In this document: in pieces, positions 51,147-61,623 of the stretch
Layout of the letters: each line of letters begins with the position of its first letter
Position numbering within the stretch: the first letter of the stretch is position 1
From: Paenirhizobium selenitireducens ATCC BAA-1503
Lineage (GTDB): Bacteria; Pseudomonadota; Alphaproteobacteria; Rhizobiales; Rhizobiaceae
Length of the DNA stretch: 64,000 bases
Assembly (NCBI RefSeq): GCF_000518785.1
Contig: NZ_JAEG01000008.1
Span: forward strand, 291,641-355,640
Direction of reading: 5' to 3'
Translations under genes and position numbers: made by a program
Notes under the pieces: model-generated
Told to the model about the DNA's origin: nothing
Database searches by the model: none
Seen by the model: only the letters and a program-made list of their open reading frames with translations

Positions 51147-54112
51147 CCCGCATACCTCGCGCGGGCGACATCCATGATCTTTGCTGTCGTCGCCTCGATC
51201 TTGTGCGCATCCAATCCCAAACTGCGCAATTGCTCCTTGATGGATCGACGCATCTGCCGCTGCACGTCCTCCTTATGATGCCAGTCAACGACTTCGGCAT
51301 ATTCTTCGAGCGCCTTGGTGATACCGGCAGCGCTCCGGAAGCGCTCGACGTCGGGTAGATCGGGGTCAATCAACGGCAGGATGGCGACCGCCGTTCCAGT
51401 GAGGCCGTCGCTCCTGCCCGCCGCGCCGGAGCGAATACCTGCGGCTTGCCCGACCATTGCTTCAAGCTGGGTCAAAGCGCTGGCAGCGGACACGCGAGCT
51501 TCCCGCCTGTCGTTGACGATCCGCTCCAACTGTTCCCAAAGCGAGGTATAAGCCGTGGGGTTTTCGTCGCGGTGGACGTGGATTTCCTGGCGGATGGCGT
51601 GCTCGATCTCGGCAGCCTTGGCATCGCTCGACCGCAGGCTTTCCAGATGCGGACGGAAGGCGGGGTCGAGAATATCGAACTTCACCAACAACTGCTCGAC
51701 ACCCGTCACCGAGAGGTGATTGGTGATAATCTCGCCGACCTTCGCGCCGTAGTCCTTCGGGTCAAACGGCTCCTCGTGATAGGCGCGGCGTGCGAGAACG
51801 CGAATGCGCGATAGCCACTTCAGGTCGGATGGATAGGGTTCGTCCAACGCCTTGGGGTCAGGCAAGACCATGTCCATGGCTTCGGCAAAACGTAGGAAGT
51901 CGAGTTCAAATTTGGTGCGGATGTCATCCGGACGCAGCAGTTCAACGCAAGCGGTATCGTCCTGACGGCTAAGGCCTTCGAAGAGCCGGATGGCTGCTCG
52001 GTGCCGACTTTCAAGAAGCTGGATCTTCTCAGACAGCGGACGGAGCGCACTGGCTATGCCATCCTCGTCGGAGAACATATCCAAGGCATCCGCGATGCGC
52101 CGGTTATCTCCCCAATAGTCCACGACCAGTCCATAGGTCTTGCCGTCAGCGGTGCGGTTCACGCGAGCAATCGCCTGCAAAAGCGTATGCTCCCTGAGAG
52201 GCGCATCGAGATACAGAACCTGCTCTACCGGCGCGTCAAACCCGGTCAGCAGCATGTCGCACACGACCAAAAATTTCAGCGGATCGTCGCGCTTCTTGAA
52301 CCGGCCTATCAAGGTGTCGCGGTCGCGCTTGGATAGGTGATGGGCTTGCAGCCGGGCTCTGTCATTGTTCGATGCGGACATGATGAGCGCACACTCTGGC
52401 GCGCCCAGCCTCCGCAACGATTCGACATAAGTAACCGCTATGTCTCTATTGGCAGCCACAATCTGTGCCTTAAACCCATTTGGCTCAATCGTACTCCGGT
52501 AGTGTTCTAGTATGTCTTTGGCCACTACCTCGATCCGGGCGAGCGCTCCAGCTAGCTTCTCCTGGAGCCCGGTGCCGCGTCTGAGTTTCGCAATCTCGTC
52601 TTCGGATAGTTCCGGAAATGCTGCCCGAACTTCTCTTTCGAAATCGCGTCCGTCGATCCTAATGCGGGCATCGCGCATCTCGTAGTAGATCGGGACGGTC
52701 GCTCCATCCTTAACAGCCTGGTCGATCAGGTAGCGGTGCAGGTAGTCGCCGAAGACCTCACGGGTGCTACGGTCTTTCTTGTCGATGGGCGTGCCGGTGA
52801 AGGCGATCATGCAAGCATTGGGTAGCCCCGCGCGCATCCGGGCGGCAAGCGCGCCGTATTGCGTCCGGTGCGCTTCATCGACCATCACGAAGACGTTCCG
52901 CTCCTTGGAGATCACGGAAGAGCGTTTCGGGACGGCGCTGTGAAACTTATGGACGGTGGTCAGAACTGTCGTTCCAGCACCGCCCGACAGAGCCTTGCGC
53001 AGCGCGTCACCGCTTTCAGCCTGGATGGGGTTGGCGAAGCCCGAGCGCTGGAATTGCCCGGTGATCTGGTCATCAAGGTCGGTTCTATCCGTGACGATGA
53101 CAATCGTCGGATTTTCAGCTTCGGGAAGGCGGCGCAACTTGGTCGCGAGAAACACCATCGTCAGCGATTTACCAGAGCCTTGGGTATGGTGGATGACCCC
53201 GCCACGACGCTGCGGATTGGGTGCTGTCCGGATGCGCTCAATCGCCTTGCCAACGGCAACGAACTGCTGGTAGCGCGCCAGCTTCTTGATCCGCCGACCA
53301 TCGATGGTCTCGAACATCACGAAGTTGCGGATGAGATCGAGCAGATTGGCGGGTGCGAGAAGCCCGGAAAGCAAAATGTCTTGCCCGGTTGGTGTTCGTC
53401 CCAATTGCGCCGCGAGGGCATCAAGCGTGAGCGGATAGGGGTCCTTCCATTCGGCCCATTGGCGAGGGGGGGTCAGCGTCGTGCCGTACTTCGCCACGTC
53501 GCGCGCCAGCGCGATGGAAATCTGCGCCGTCTCGAACAGGCGTGGGGCGCCAAGCCCGGCGAATTCATCCCGGCTTTCATAACGGCGGAACTGTCGGATT
53601 GCCTCGCCCATCGGGTCGGCCAGCGAAGGCGATTTGCATTCGATCACTGCGAGCGGGAGACCGTTCACGTAAACGACGATATCGGGGATGATGTCCTGAC
53701 GAGCACCTTTGATGGCAACTTGGCGGGCGAACTCGAACCTGTTGGCGGATGGATCATCGAAATCGAAGAACCGCACATTGCGATCCTGTCGTCTGCCGCC
53801 TTCCGTATGGGGGGCCGTCACGCCGTAGGTGAGGGCCGTATAAGCCCTCTCGTTAGCCTCCATCACATCGACGGCCGTAACGCGCGTGACCGCCGCTACA
53901 GCGCGGCGAACGCCATCCTCGCCAAGCCACGGATTAAGGCGCTTCAGGCATTCCGTAAGGCGAACCGTCAGAACCGGTTCTGTTGCCAGACCATCACGCA
54001 ACCGTCGCACGTCTTCTGGTGACAAGGGCTTATAGTCGAACAGCACCCGCAGCAGGTCCGTCGCCGGCCCCTCTACCCATTCACGCTCGAGCTGTTCACT
54101 GGTCTCGTTCAT
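51143..54112 (-). CDS. hsdR: Type I restriction enzyme R subunit
   Basis: The 989-residue motor and nuclease subunit has the endonuclease motif PDIVVYVNGLPLAVIECKSP (D...ExK, about 148-167), Walker A HTQGSGKSL, DEAH box DEAHRTQ, motif III FTGTPI and motif VI LLQAIARVNRT. It cleaves DNA after translocation when unmodified sites are recognised by HsdMS. ATG 54112 overlaps the hsdS stop by 4 bases. The length and motif set look complete and functional. Confidence 0.95.
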   Translation of the reverse strand: MNETSEQLEREWVEGPATDLLRVLFDYKPLSPEDVRRLRDGLATEPVLTVRLTECLKRLNPWLGEDGVRRAVAAVTRVTAVDVMEANERAYTALTYGVTAPHTEGGRRQDRNVRFFDFDDPSANRFEFARQVAIKGARQDIIPDIVVYVNGLPLAVIECKSPSLADPMGEAIRQFRRYESRDEFAGLGAPRLFETAQISIALARDVAKYGTTLTPPRQWAEWKDPYPLTLDALAAQLGRTPTGQDILLSGLLAPANLLDLIRNFVMFETIDGRRIKKLARYQQFVAVGKAIERIRTAPNPQRRGGVIHHTQGSGKSLTMVFLATKLRRLPEAENPTIVIVTDRTDLDDQITGQFQRSGFANPIQAESGDALRKALSGGAGTTVLTTVHKFHSAVPKRSSVISKERNVFVMVDEAHRTQYGALAARMRAGLPNACMIAFTGTPIDKKDRSTREVFGDYLHRYLIDQAVKDGATVPIYYEMRDARIRIDGRDFEREVRAAFPELSEDEIAKLRRGTGLQEKLAGALARIEVVAKDILEHYRSTIEPNGFKAQIVAANRDIAVTYVESLRRLGAPECALIMSASNNDRARLQAHHLSKRDRDTLIGRFKKRDDPLKFLVVCDMLLTGFDAPVEQVLYLDAPLREHTLLQAIARVNRTADGKTYGLVVDYWGDNRRIADALDMFSDEDGIASALRPLSEKIQLLESRHRAAIRLFEGLSRQDDTACVELLRPDDIRTKFELDFLRFAEAMDMVLPDPKALDEPYPSDLKWLSRIRVLARRAYHEEPFDPKDYGAKVGEIITNHLSVTGVEQLLVKFDILDPAFRPHLESLRSSDAKAAEIEHAIRQEIHVHRDENPTAYTSLWEQLERIVNDRREARVSAASALTQLEAMVGQAAGIRSGAAGRSDGLTGTAVAILPLIDPDLPDVERFRSAAGITKALEEYAEVVDWHHKEDVQRQMRRSIKEQLRSLGLDAHKIEATTAKIMDVARARYAG

Positions 54113-55336
54113 GCAGCTTGTCCGGCTTTGTCACGATGCCGCACAATCATGCTGTCTGGAAGGCGGAGCCGACCCGAGAGCAGTTCTTGCGCGAGACCAG
54201 CGCGCACCTCAAGCGTAGCACTCAGCTTTGCGCGCTCGGCATCCAGCCGCGCCTCAATGGCCTCGTAAAGGTATGCAAATTGGTCCTGATCGGCTTTCGG
54301 TGGGACAGCAATTTCAAAGCGTTTGAGCGTCTTCGAATTGATATTCCATTGCGAAACACCCGGTGTAGCCAAAGTTTTCAATCGCTCTTGGGTGCGTGGG
54401 AGGTTTAAGACGCCATTCATCCAGAAAGGATTGACGCCAGTCTTTGCGACAAGTCGGATAAGGTAGCTCGCGAAGACAATATGCGTGCTGGGAGCATCCC
54501 TGACGATACCGGTTTTGCCAACTAGAGCTTGGCTGTTCGTCCTGTTGAACAGGATGTCACCTTCTCTAATTGCGCATGAAGCAATTTCAGGAGGTGTCAC
54601 ATCCGTTGATTTGAGGGTGCCGATATCAACATTTACTCGACCATCCCCGATATCCGGCATTCTTAGAACAGGCACCTCGCCTTCGCCATCCAGCGGGATC
54701 GAAAGTCCATATTGGCACTGTCGAACGAGTGAACCGATCGACCGCAAAGGCCATTTCGGTTGCTCCTCGCTGCCCTGAAAGTCGCGAGTCAACTCAACGC
54801 GGCTTTCTACTAGCGCCTCAATCAGCGTTTCCGTCTTGGCGATTGCCTCCTCCACCGCGCCCAAGACTTCGGCAATCGCACACTGTTCGGGGAGTGGGGG
54901 AATAGCGACCACTAGAGCTGCGTAATCGTCAAAATGTGCCTTCTTCCGTCGAACGTTGGTTCCATGCGAAATTGATCGATAGCGCTCGACCATCCTCGGC
55001 ATCTTTATCAACGTGTCGAAGAATTTTGGCAGCACAGTCTTCTTATCAATGCCGAAGGTGGTGTAGGCCGGGCTAATCATCGCCTCCTCAGAGCGCCAAA
55101 GGCAGCCGATGCTGCCGGTCCAAAGCAGCATCGGGTCGTAGGCATACTCGCCGCGCTTGAGCGTTTTGTAGTTGGAGGTGTCAGCGCTCGCGATACGACG
55201 ATCAAAAAGCTCAGCCTGCGCGATCAGGCCATAGTCTTTGCTCACTGAGAAGATTGGAAGATCCTCAGATTTTGCCCTCCGGCGGTGTTCTGTACAGAAG
55301 ACGCCCAACTCTAGCTTCTCCCAGCCCTTCGGCAGG

Positions 55337-55347
<11 letters not shown>
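54109..55347 (-). CDS. hsdS: Type I restriction enzyme specificity subunit
   Basis: The 412-residue protein has the two-target layout of HsdS: TRD1 after LPKGWEKLELGVF, a central conserved helix (PPLPEQCAIAEVLGAVEEAI, about 170-190), TRD2 after KWPLRSIGSLV, and the distal helix (FAYLYEAIEARLDAERAKLSATLEVRAGLAQELLSGRL; read as about 355-392). It determines the recognition site for both methylation and cutting. It overlaps hsdM by 11 bases and hsdR by 4 bases. The recognition sequence cannot be predicted from sequence alone. Confidence 0.93.
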
Positions 55348-56863
<1,516 letters not shown>

Positions 56864-56870
56864 GTTTCCC

Positions 56871-57503
56871 TCAATGGTTCTGGTTGTCGCCAAACAGGCG
56901 CGCGTCAATCAGACGCCGCGCGAGTGAGCGACGGATTTCGGCAGCCTCCAGGGCTGTGCGATAGGCAATTTGTGCCTCCTTTACGAGGGCAGCGATGCGC
57001 TCTTGCTCGCTCAGCGACGGCAGATTGATTTCGAGCTTGGCTAGATCTTTCGGCGATAGAGATAGCAGCGTCGTCGCCCCTCTCCGCAGGACCTCGATCT
57101 TTGGGCGAAACACATCGCTCGACAGGATCGCAAACAGGGCGCCGCCCGTCACATCGGGGCCGGGTCGCACGACGATGATGTTCGCGCTGGCGATAGCTCC
57201 TGCTGTCTCATCACCCACGAGGCCGAATTTCAGCAGCGTCCCACGCCCCGTAACGAGCACGTCGTCAGCTTGAACCGCATAGGCCATGGCTTTGGAGGGA
57301 GAGGAAAAGCCTACCGTGTCCAGCGCTTCTCGTGGGGCAACAGCGCCATCTTGAAGGTCGCGCACGCCGATAACCGGCAGCCTTTCGCCCGGACGGACCA
57401 CCGTTTCCTCGCGCGATACCCCAACGCCCGCAAAGACCTCTGCAACATCCAGAAGGCGTGCCCCGGTGCGGCTTAGGGTGGCTGTTTTCTCTTGCTTCTT
57501 CAT
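56871..57503 (-). CDS. Half-length HsdS-like protein (single target-recognition domain)
   Basis: The 210-residue first gene of the operon resembles one half of an HsdS subunit: a single TRD-like segment (residues about 15-165, with LPVIGVRDLQDGAV, DVLVTGRGT and SPKDLAKLEINLPSLSEQERIA), then the helix LVKEAQIAYRTALEAAEIRRSLARRLID. A complete HsdS is present in the same operon, so this is an extra half-subunit. It could form a second specificity by dimerising, regulate HsdM, or be a leftover. ATG 57503 lies 7 bases after a probable -10 box, so the transcript could be leaderless. Confidence 0.75.
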   Translation of the reverse strand: MKKQEKTATLSRTGARLLDVAEVFAGVGVSREETVVRPGERLPVIGVRDLQDGAVAPREALDTVGFSSPSKAMAYAVQADDVLVTGRGTLLKFGLVGDETAGAIASANIIVVRPGPDVTGGALFAILSSDVFRPKIEVLRRGATTLLSLSPKDLAKLEINLPSLSEQERIAALVKEAQIAYRTALEAAEIRRSLARRLIDARLFGDNQNH

Positions 57504-57510
57504 GCCAAGA

Positions 57511-57567
57511 AAATAACCGTAGCACGCTACACTGTCAAGTGAAATAAAACCGTAATAGGCTACGGTT
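57511..57567 (-). promoter_or_regulatory. Promoter and palindromic operators of the type I restriction operon
   Basis: On the minus strand TTGACA (57538-57533) and TTATTT (57516-57511) form a promoter with a 16-base spacer. The palindrome GTAGCACGCTAC (57519-57530) fills that spacer. A second, longer palindrome, AACCGTA-N6-TACGGTT (57548-57567), lies just upstream of the -35 box. Both contain a GTAGC or CGTA/TACG core, suggesting sites for one dimeric repressor, most simply the product of the divergent HTH gene at 57663. Confidence 0.65.
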
Positions 57568-57587
57568 CAAAATAGTTAGATTTCATC

Positions 57588-57616
57588 TTGACTATCTGGC
57601 GGCTCTCCCTCATATA
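57588..57616 (+). promoter_or_regulatory. Promoter of the divergent HTH gene
   Basis: TTGACT (57588-57593) is followed, after 17 bases, by CATATA (57611-57616); TATAGA two bases later is an alternative -10. It lies to the right of the two palindromes and reads toward the HTH gene at 57663. Confidence 0.5.
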
Positions 57617-57662
57617 GAAGGTGTCAGGCCAGAGTCTGACGTTGAAAACACAGGAGAAACAT

Positions 57663-57917
57663 ATGGCATCACGTGCGAGGCCGAGCGGCCTCACCATCAC
57701 CGAGCGCGATGCGGCGCTCATTCGGGGAATGATCGAGCGGGGCGACCGCCATCACGATATCGCAGCGTTCTTCGGGCTCAATCAGGGCCGGATCGCTGAA
57801 GTAAAGGATGGGACGCGGTTTCCTGAAGTTCCGCCGGCGAGTCCCGTCGAACTTCCGCCTAAGGGGCCGTATCTCACCCCGAAGGCAACATGGATGGAAA
57901 ACCGACTGGCCTCGTAA
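57663..57917 (+). CDS. Small HTH-like protein divergent from the restriction operon
   Basis: The 84-residue protein starts at ATG 57663 behind AGGAG. It has a helix-turn-helix-like region at about 14-50 (RDAALIRGMIERGDRHHDIAAFFGLNQG, then RIAEVKDG; read as two helices and a recognition helix), followed by a proline-rich tail. I infer a DNA-binding regulator; it does not look like a classical C protein or Xre repressor. Its position head-to-head with the half-HsdS gene over two palindromes makes it a candidate controller of the type I system. Confidence 0.65.
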   Translation: MASRARPSGLTITERDAALIRGMIERGDRHHDIAAFFGLNQGRIAEVKDGTRFPEVPPASPVELPPKGPYLTPKATWMENRLAS

Positions 57918-58056
57918 ACCAGCCGATTTCCGAATACCTGGGCCGAAGCCCGCTAGGCATGTCTTGAACAACATTATCCTAGCTGGCCCCTCCTTAAAGA
58001 TCAATGACCCGGCGCTTCGGACGGGTCACATTTCCGGCCCAAGGAGGGCCATCTAC

Positions 58057-58227
58057 ATGTTTGAAATCCTTCGCGCGAACGCAGGCGGATACTTCTGGCG
58101 TCTTAAGGGCGCCAACGGCGAGACGTTGTGCCACTCGGAAGTCTACACCTCCAAGCAGTCCGCTCAGACCGGCGTCGATGCGGCAAAGAGGGTCGCTCCC
58201 CTCGCGCAGGTTCACGATCGGACCTAA
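58057..58227 (+). CDS. DUF1508 (YegP-like) protein
   Basis: The 56-residue protein starts at ATG 58057 behind a strong AAGGAGGG. It matches one DUF1508 repeat: GYFWRLKGANGETLCHSEVYTSKQSA. E. coli YegP has two such repeats, so this is a single-repeat form. The function is unknown; mobile elements of Rhizobiales often carry one. A long hairpin follows the stop. Confidence 0.8.
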   Translation: MFEILRANAGGYFWRLKGANGETLCHSEVYTSKQSAQTGVDAAKRVAPLAQVHDRT

Positions 58228-58240
58228 ACTCACAGCGACC

Positions 58241-58270
58241 GATGGTCCGGCAAGCTATTGCCGGACCATC
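58241..58270 (+). terminator. Long hairpin after the DUF1508 gene
   Basis: A perfect 13-bp stem, GATGGTCCGGCAA / TTGCCGGACCATC, with a GCTA loop starts 13 bases after the stop. There is no T-run behind it, so it may act in both directions or stabilise RNA. Confidence 0.6.
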
Positions 58271-58758
58271 GGCGTTCAAGCGACGTACCACAGTACCCCT
58301 CATATCCTGCCGTACGCACGTACCCCAGCTTTTCGCCGCGTGGAACTACCCGTACGCGCGGCCCAGCATGGCAGCAGAACGCAGGGTAGGAAGCAAGCCT
58401 GCCTAGGGTCCCCCGCCGAAGCGAACGTCGTAACCAGCGCCATTCAATCCACAATATGTAGTTGACCAAGCAACAATGTTCGGCATATGTAGAAATACGC
58501 GACGATCAAGCGCTGCCTCGTGTGCATCTCAGGGATGACTAAACACACGGGACTCCCGTTCTCATATCCATCGTTTAGATGGTGGTAGATCGTAGGGGTT
58601 TGCAGAAAATGCTGGCGGGGTCCTGACCCGCCATAAGACCCAATCACGTAAAGATTCGGCTGGGGTTGCATCAAACACTTCATGTCAACATGAAGCGATG
58701 GTGCGCGCCTATAGTGCTGAAACAATGCGCGGCATCGCTTCCATCTGGAGGCCTGCAT
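58271..58758. other. 488-base gap with no supported gene
   Basis: A 113-codon minus frame at 58444-58785 has no ribosome binding site and overlaps the next gene's start; I do not accept it. CGTAC appears several times between 58300 and 58370 (GCCGTACGC, CACGTACC, CCCGTACGC), which could be protein-binding repeats. The promoter of the replication module must lie here. Confidence 0.35.
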
Positions 58759-58992
58759 ATGCAGACTGCTTTTTCCATTCCACAATTGAGCAGTTCGTCT
58801 GGCGGTGTGCCGGAGCGGCTACTCACCCTTAAAGATGCTGCCGAAGCCCTGAATGTCTTCTATTGGCAGATCCAAAGAGCGGTGAAGCGCGGCGACATTC
58901 CCAGCTACACGCCTTTCAACACCAGGAAGCTGGTCAAGCTGTCCGAAGTTGTCGCGTACATCGATTCCTGCCGTCGGGGAGGGATCGAGTGA
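58759..58992 (+). CDS. AlpA/excisionase-like HTH protein
   Basis: The 77-residue protein starts at ATG 58759 behind GGAGG. The MerR/excisionase-type HTH fold is visible in RLLTLKDAAEALNVFYWQIQRAVKRG (then DIPSYTPFNTRKLVKLSEVVAYIDS; about residues 26-70). It may be the recombination directionality factor for the integrase or the activator of the replication module. Its TGA overlaps the next ATG (TGATG), so it is coupled to the primase-helicase gene. Confidence 0.8.
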   Translation: MQTAFSIPQLSSSSGGVPERLLTLKDAAEALNVFYWQIQRAVKRGDIPSYTPFNTRKLVKLSEVVAYIDSCRRGGIE

Positions 58993-61166
58993 TGCCCAAG
59001 AACACGGTTTTTCCCGAGGCAAACACCGACGAGACGGTGGAATTCCTCGACCTCACGCATCCAGGCCAGCCTCGCCATCTCGTTTCCATTCCATTGGCTG
59101 GGAAACTGGAGGCACGCACGTTTCTTCCCAACGAGGAGGACGAGATGCGCGCTTGGATCGACGCTTGGCAGAGCAAAGCCAACCTCTACTTTCACGTAAA
59201 CGGTCTGCGCCCGGGTTTTGCGGACAAGAAAGCCACAAAGAACGACGTTGCAGCCGCCCTGTTCGTCCATGTCGATATCGATGATCCCACCGCCGAGGAT
59301 CGTGTCCGCAGCTTTACGCCACGTCCCACCGTAATCGTATCTTCGGGCGGGGGCTTTCACTGCTACTGGGCGTTACAAGAGCCCACTGACGATCTCGTGC
59401 GTGTCGAAGCAGTCAATATAGCTGTGGCGAACGCGCTTGGCGGTGATAACTGCCACAACATTGACCGCATCATGCGTCTGCCGGGCACAGTTAACATTCC
59501 CAATGCTGCAAAGCTGGCAAAAGGACGCAAACCGACACTTGCCCGCATCCTGAATGCAGATTGGGAGCTGGCCTATTCGCTAGACGATCTCCCGCAGGGT
59601 GAGGGGCCGGGGCCGGCAGGCCCAAAGGGAGCAGTCGCACAAATCTCGCCGATCATTCCGGTCGGATTGGGCGTGCTTCCGTCGTCGGTGCCGCCGTTTA
59701 CTCTAGCGCTAATAGAGCTGGGCGACGATCCTGAAAAGCCCCGTGACAGTAGCGCCCCGCGCTTCCGCTCACGCAGCGAGGCGGTCTTCCGTGTCACCTG
59801 CGATCTTGCACGGGCCGGATGCTCAGAGGAAGTAATCGCTGGCGTGCTCATCAACCCTGCGTTCGGCATTGCGCGCTCGATACTCGAAAAGAAAAAGTCT
59901 GTTCCGTATGCGTTGAGGCAGGCGCGTTCCGGTATGGCTGCCGTGTCAAACGGTTGGCCCGACTGTGACGGGAAGGGCCATCCCCGTGCGACGATGCGCA
60001 ACACCGTCATTGCTCTCCGTCGCTTGGGCCTCAACTTTTCCCACGACCTGTTCCGACACCGGAAAATTGTCGGCGGCAATATACTGGACGAGCACGAAGG
60101 AGAGATCAGCGACGACGCCTGCGCACTTCTTCGATCGTTTGTGATTGAGACCTTCAATTTCGATCCTAAGCCCGAGAATGTCCGCGATGCCGTGACACAG
60201 CTTTGTCTGGAGCACACGTTCCATCCGATCCGGCAAATGCTTGATGACCTCGCATGGGACGGTGTTGCCCGTGTAGACAATTGGTTGACCGTCTACATGG
60301 GAGCCGAAGATACCCCGCTAAATCGGGCAATCGGGCGCATTATGCTCGTTGCTGCCGTCAGGCGCGTCCGAGTACCCGGCATCAAGTTCGACACCATCGT
60401 AATACTTGAAGGTAAGCAGGGGACTGGCAAGTCGACGGCGCTGCGTATTCTCGCGGGGCCAGGCAACCACTCAGACAACGAATTGCTGACGCTGGACACG
60501 AAAGCCCAGATGGAGGCGATGGAAGGCGTCTGGATTTACGAGCTCAGCGAGATGTCTGGGCTTAACAAGAGCGAGGTGGAACGGATGAAGGCGTTCGCCT
60601 CGCGCGACGTTGATCGCGCGCGGATGTCCTATGCCCGTTTCTCAGAGGCACGGGGTCGGCAGACGATATTCATCGGCACCACCAACGAGCACAAATACCT
60701 GAAGGACCGCACCGGCAACCGTCGATTCTTGCCCGTGAAAACTGGGGAAATCGATCTTGTGGCCCTTCAGCGCGACCGTGACCAGCTATGGGCCGAGGCG
60801 GTCTCGCTGGAGACGCAGGGCACGAGCATCGTGCTTCCCCAGAATCTTTGGGCAGTGGCTGAAGCGGAACAGGAAGAGCGGCTTGAAGATGACCCGTGGT
60901 TAGAGCCGCTCTCGGCGGTTCAAGGCAGGGCAGTGGGAGATGAAGTCCGAGCGTTCACCCATGATTTATTGCTGGACATTCTAGAAATTCCGATCGAGCG
61001 CCAGCATAACGGACACTCGAAGCGCCTTGCAGCCCTAATGCGCGAGTTCGGCTGGGAACTCGGAAAGTTTAAGGTCGGAGGAAAGACCGTGCGTGGATTC
61101 CGGCGCCCCAAGCCAGCGGGTCATGTCGACGACGCGCTTCCGCTTCACAGGAAATTTTCCTTTTAG
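58992..61166 (+). CDS. Primase / VapE-like helicase
   Basis: The 724-residue protein combines an N-terminal primase-like domain (about 90-170: FVHVDIDDP acidic site, VSSGGGFHCYWAL) with a C-terminal VapE (virulence-associated E) superfamily 3-like ATPase: LEGKQGTGKSTALRIL as Walker A, GVWIYELSEMSGLNK as Walker B region and FIGTTNEHKYLKDRTGNRRFLPV as sensor/B' motif. Such fusions replicate phage satellites and integrative elements. The HTH gene overlaps its start by one base. Confidence 0.9.
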   Translation: MPKNTVFPEANTDETVEFLDLTHPGQPRHLVSIPLAGKLEARTFLPNEEDEMRAWIDAWQSKANLYFHVNGLRPGFADKKATKNDVAAALFVHVDIDDPTAEDRVRSFTPRPTVIVSSGGGFHCYWALQEPTDDLVRVEAVNIAVANALGGDNCHNIDRIMRLPGTVNIPNAAKLAKGRKPTLARILNADWELAYSLDDLPQGEGPGPAGPKGAVAQISPIIPVGLGVLPSSVPPFTLALIELGDDPEKPRDSSAPRFRSRSEAVFRVTCDLARAGCSEEVIAGVLINPAFGIARSILEKKKSVPYALRQARSGMAAVSNGWPDCDGKGHPRATMRNTVIALRRLGLNFSHDLFRHRKIVGGNILDEHEGEISDDACALLRSFVIETFNFDPKPENVRDAVTQLCLEHTFHPIRQMLDDLAWDGVARVDNWLTVYMGAEDTPLNRAIGRIMLVAAVRRVRVPGIKFDTIVILEGKQGTGKSTALRILAGPGNHSDNELLTLDTKAQMEAMEGVWIYELSEMSGLNKSEVERMKAFASRDVDRARMSYARFSEARGRQTIFIGTTNEHKYLKDRTGNRRFLPVKTGEIDLVALQRDRDQLWAEAVSLETQGTSIVLPQNLWAVAEAEQEERLEDDPWLEPLSAVQGRAVGDEVRAFTHDLLLDILEIPIERQHNGHSKRLAALMREFGWELGKFKVGGKTVRGFRRPKPAGHVDDALPLHRKFSF

Positions 61167-61623
61167 GGGTCGGGGTGGCGGTGGCGGTAGTGGCATGTGC
61201 TTCAGGGACTCCGGGCGCGCAGTAGTAGTGTGTGCGTTTTGGCTGAACTGCCTATGCGGCGGGCCGGCACCACGCGGCTGGCATGCCACTGGTGCCACCC
61301 CGCCACCTGGCGACGGTCCTGCAAGCTTCAATGTGCCGCGTGTCTACGCTGCAAGCGGCAGAGTGGCCGTTTGTCGCGCAGCTATGCCATCCCCCTTCCT
61401 GCTGAGCTTTGGCTAACGCGATTTCAACCCGGATGACCGGGGAATCAGAAATCCTCCGAGATCCCGTCGCCTCGGGCTCCTGATTTCCACAGACACCGCA
61501 AGGTTACACGGCAGGTTACAATTCCGGCCGTCGGCGGGCCTTCTGAGCGCAATTGGCGATTAATTGTGCCGGTTACGGTCGCCGTGTTTTCCTTGCGATT
61601 TTTTCATTTGCAGCGAGAACAAC
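61167..61623. other. 457-base gap between primase-helicase and integrase
   Basis: No convincing gene is present. The first part is strongly G-rich on the plus strand (GGTCGGGGTGGCGGTGGCGG, 61168-61187). GGAATCAGAAATC (61440-61452) with TGATTTCC (61481-61488) can pair as an imperfect stem around CTCCGAG...CTCGGG. The region is a candidate for the element origin or the integrase promoter, but I see no iterons. Confidence 0.4.

Noticed and set aside
57711..57809. HTH gene at 57663 as a classical Xre-type C protein
   Set aside because: The HTH region is less canonical and followed by a proline-rich tail; controller function is kept only as an inference from position.
58444..58785. 113-codon minus-strand frame before the replication module
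   Set aside because: No Shine-Dalgarno, it overlaps the start of the AlpA-like gene head-on, and no family likeness is visible.
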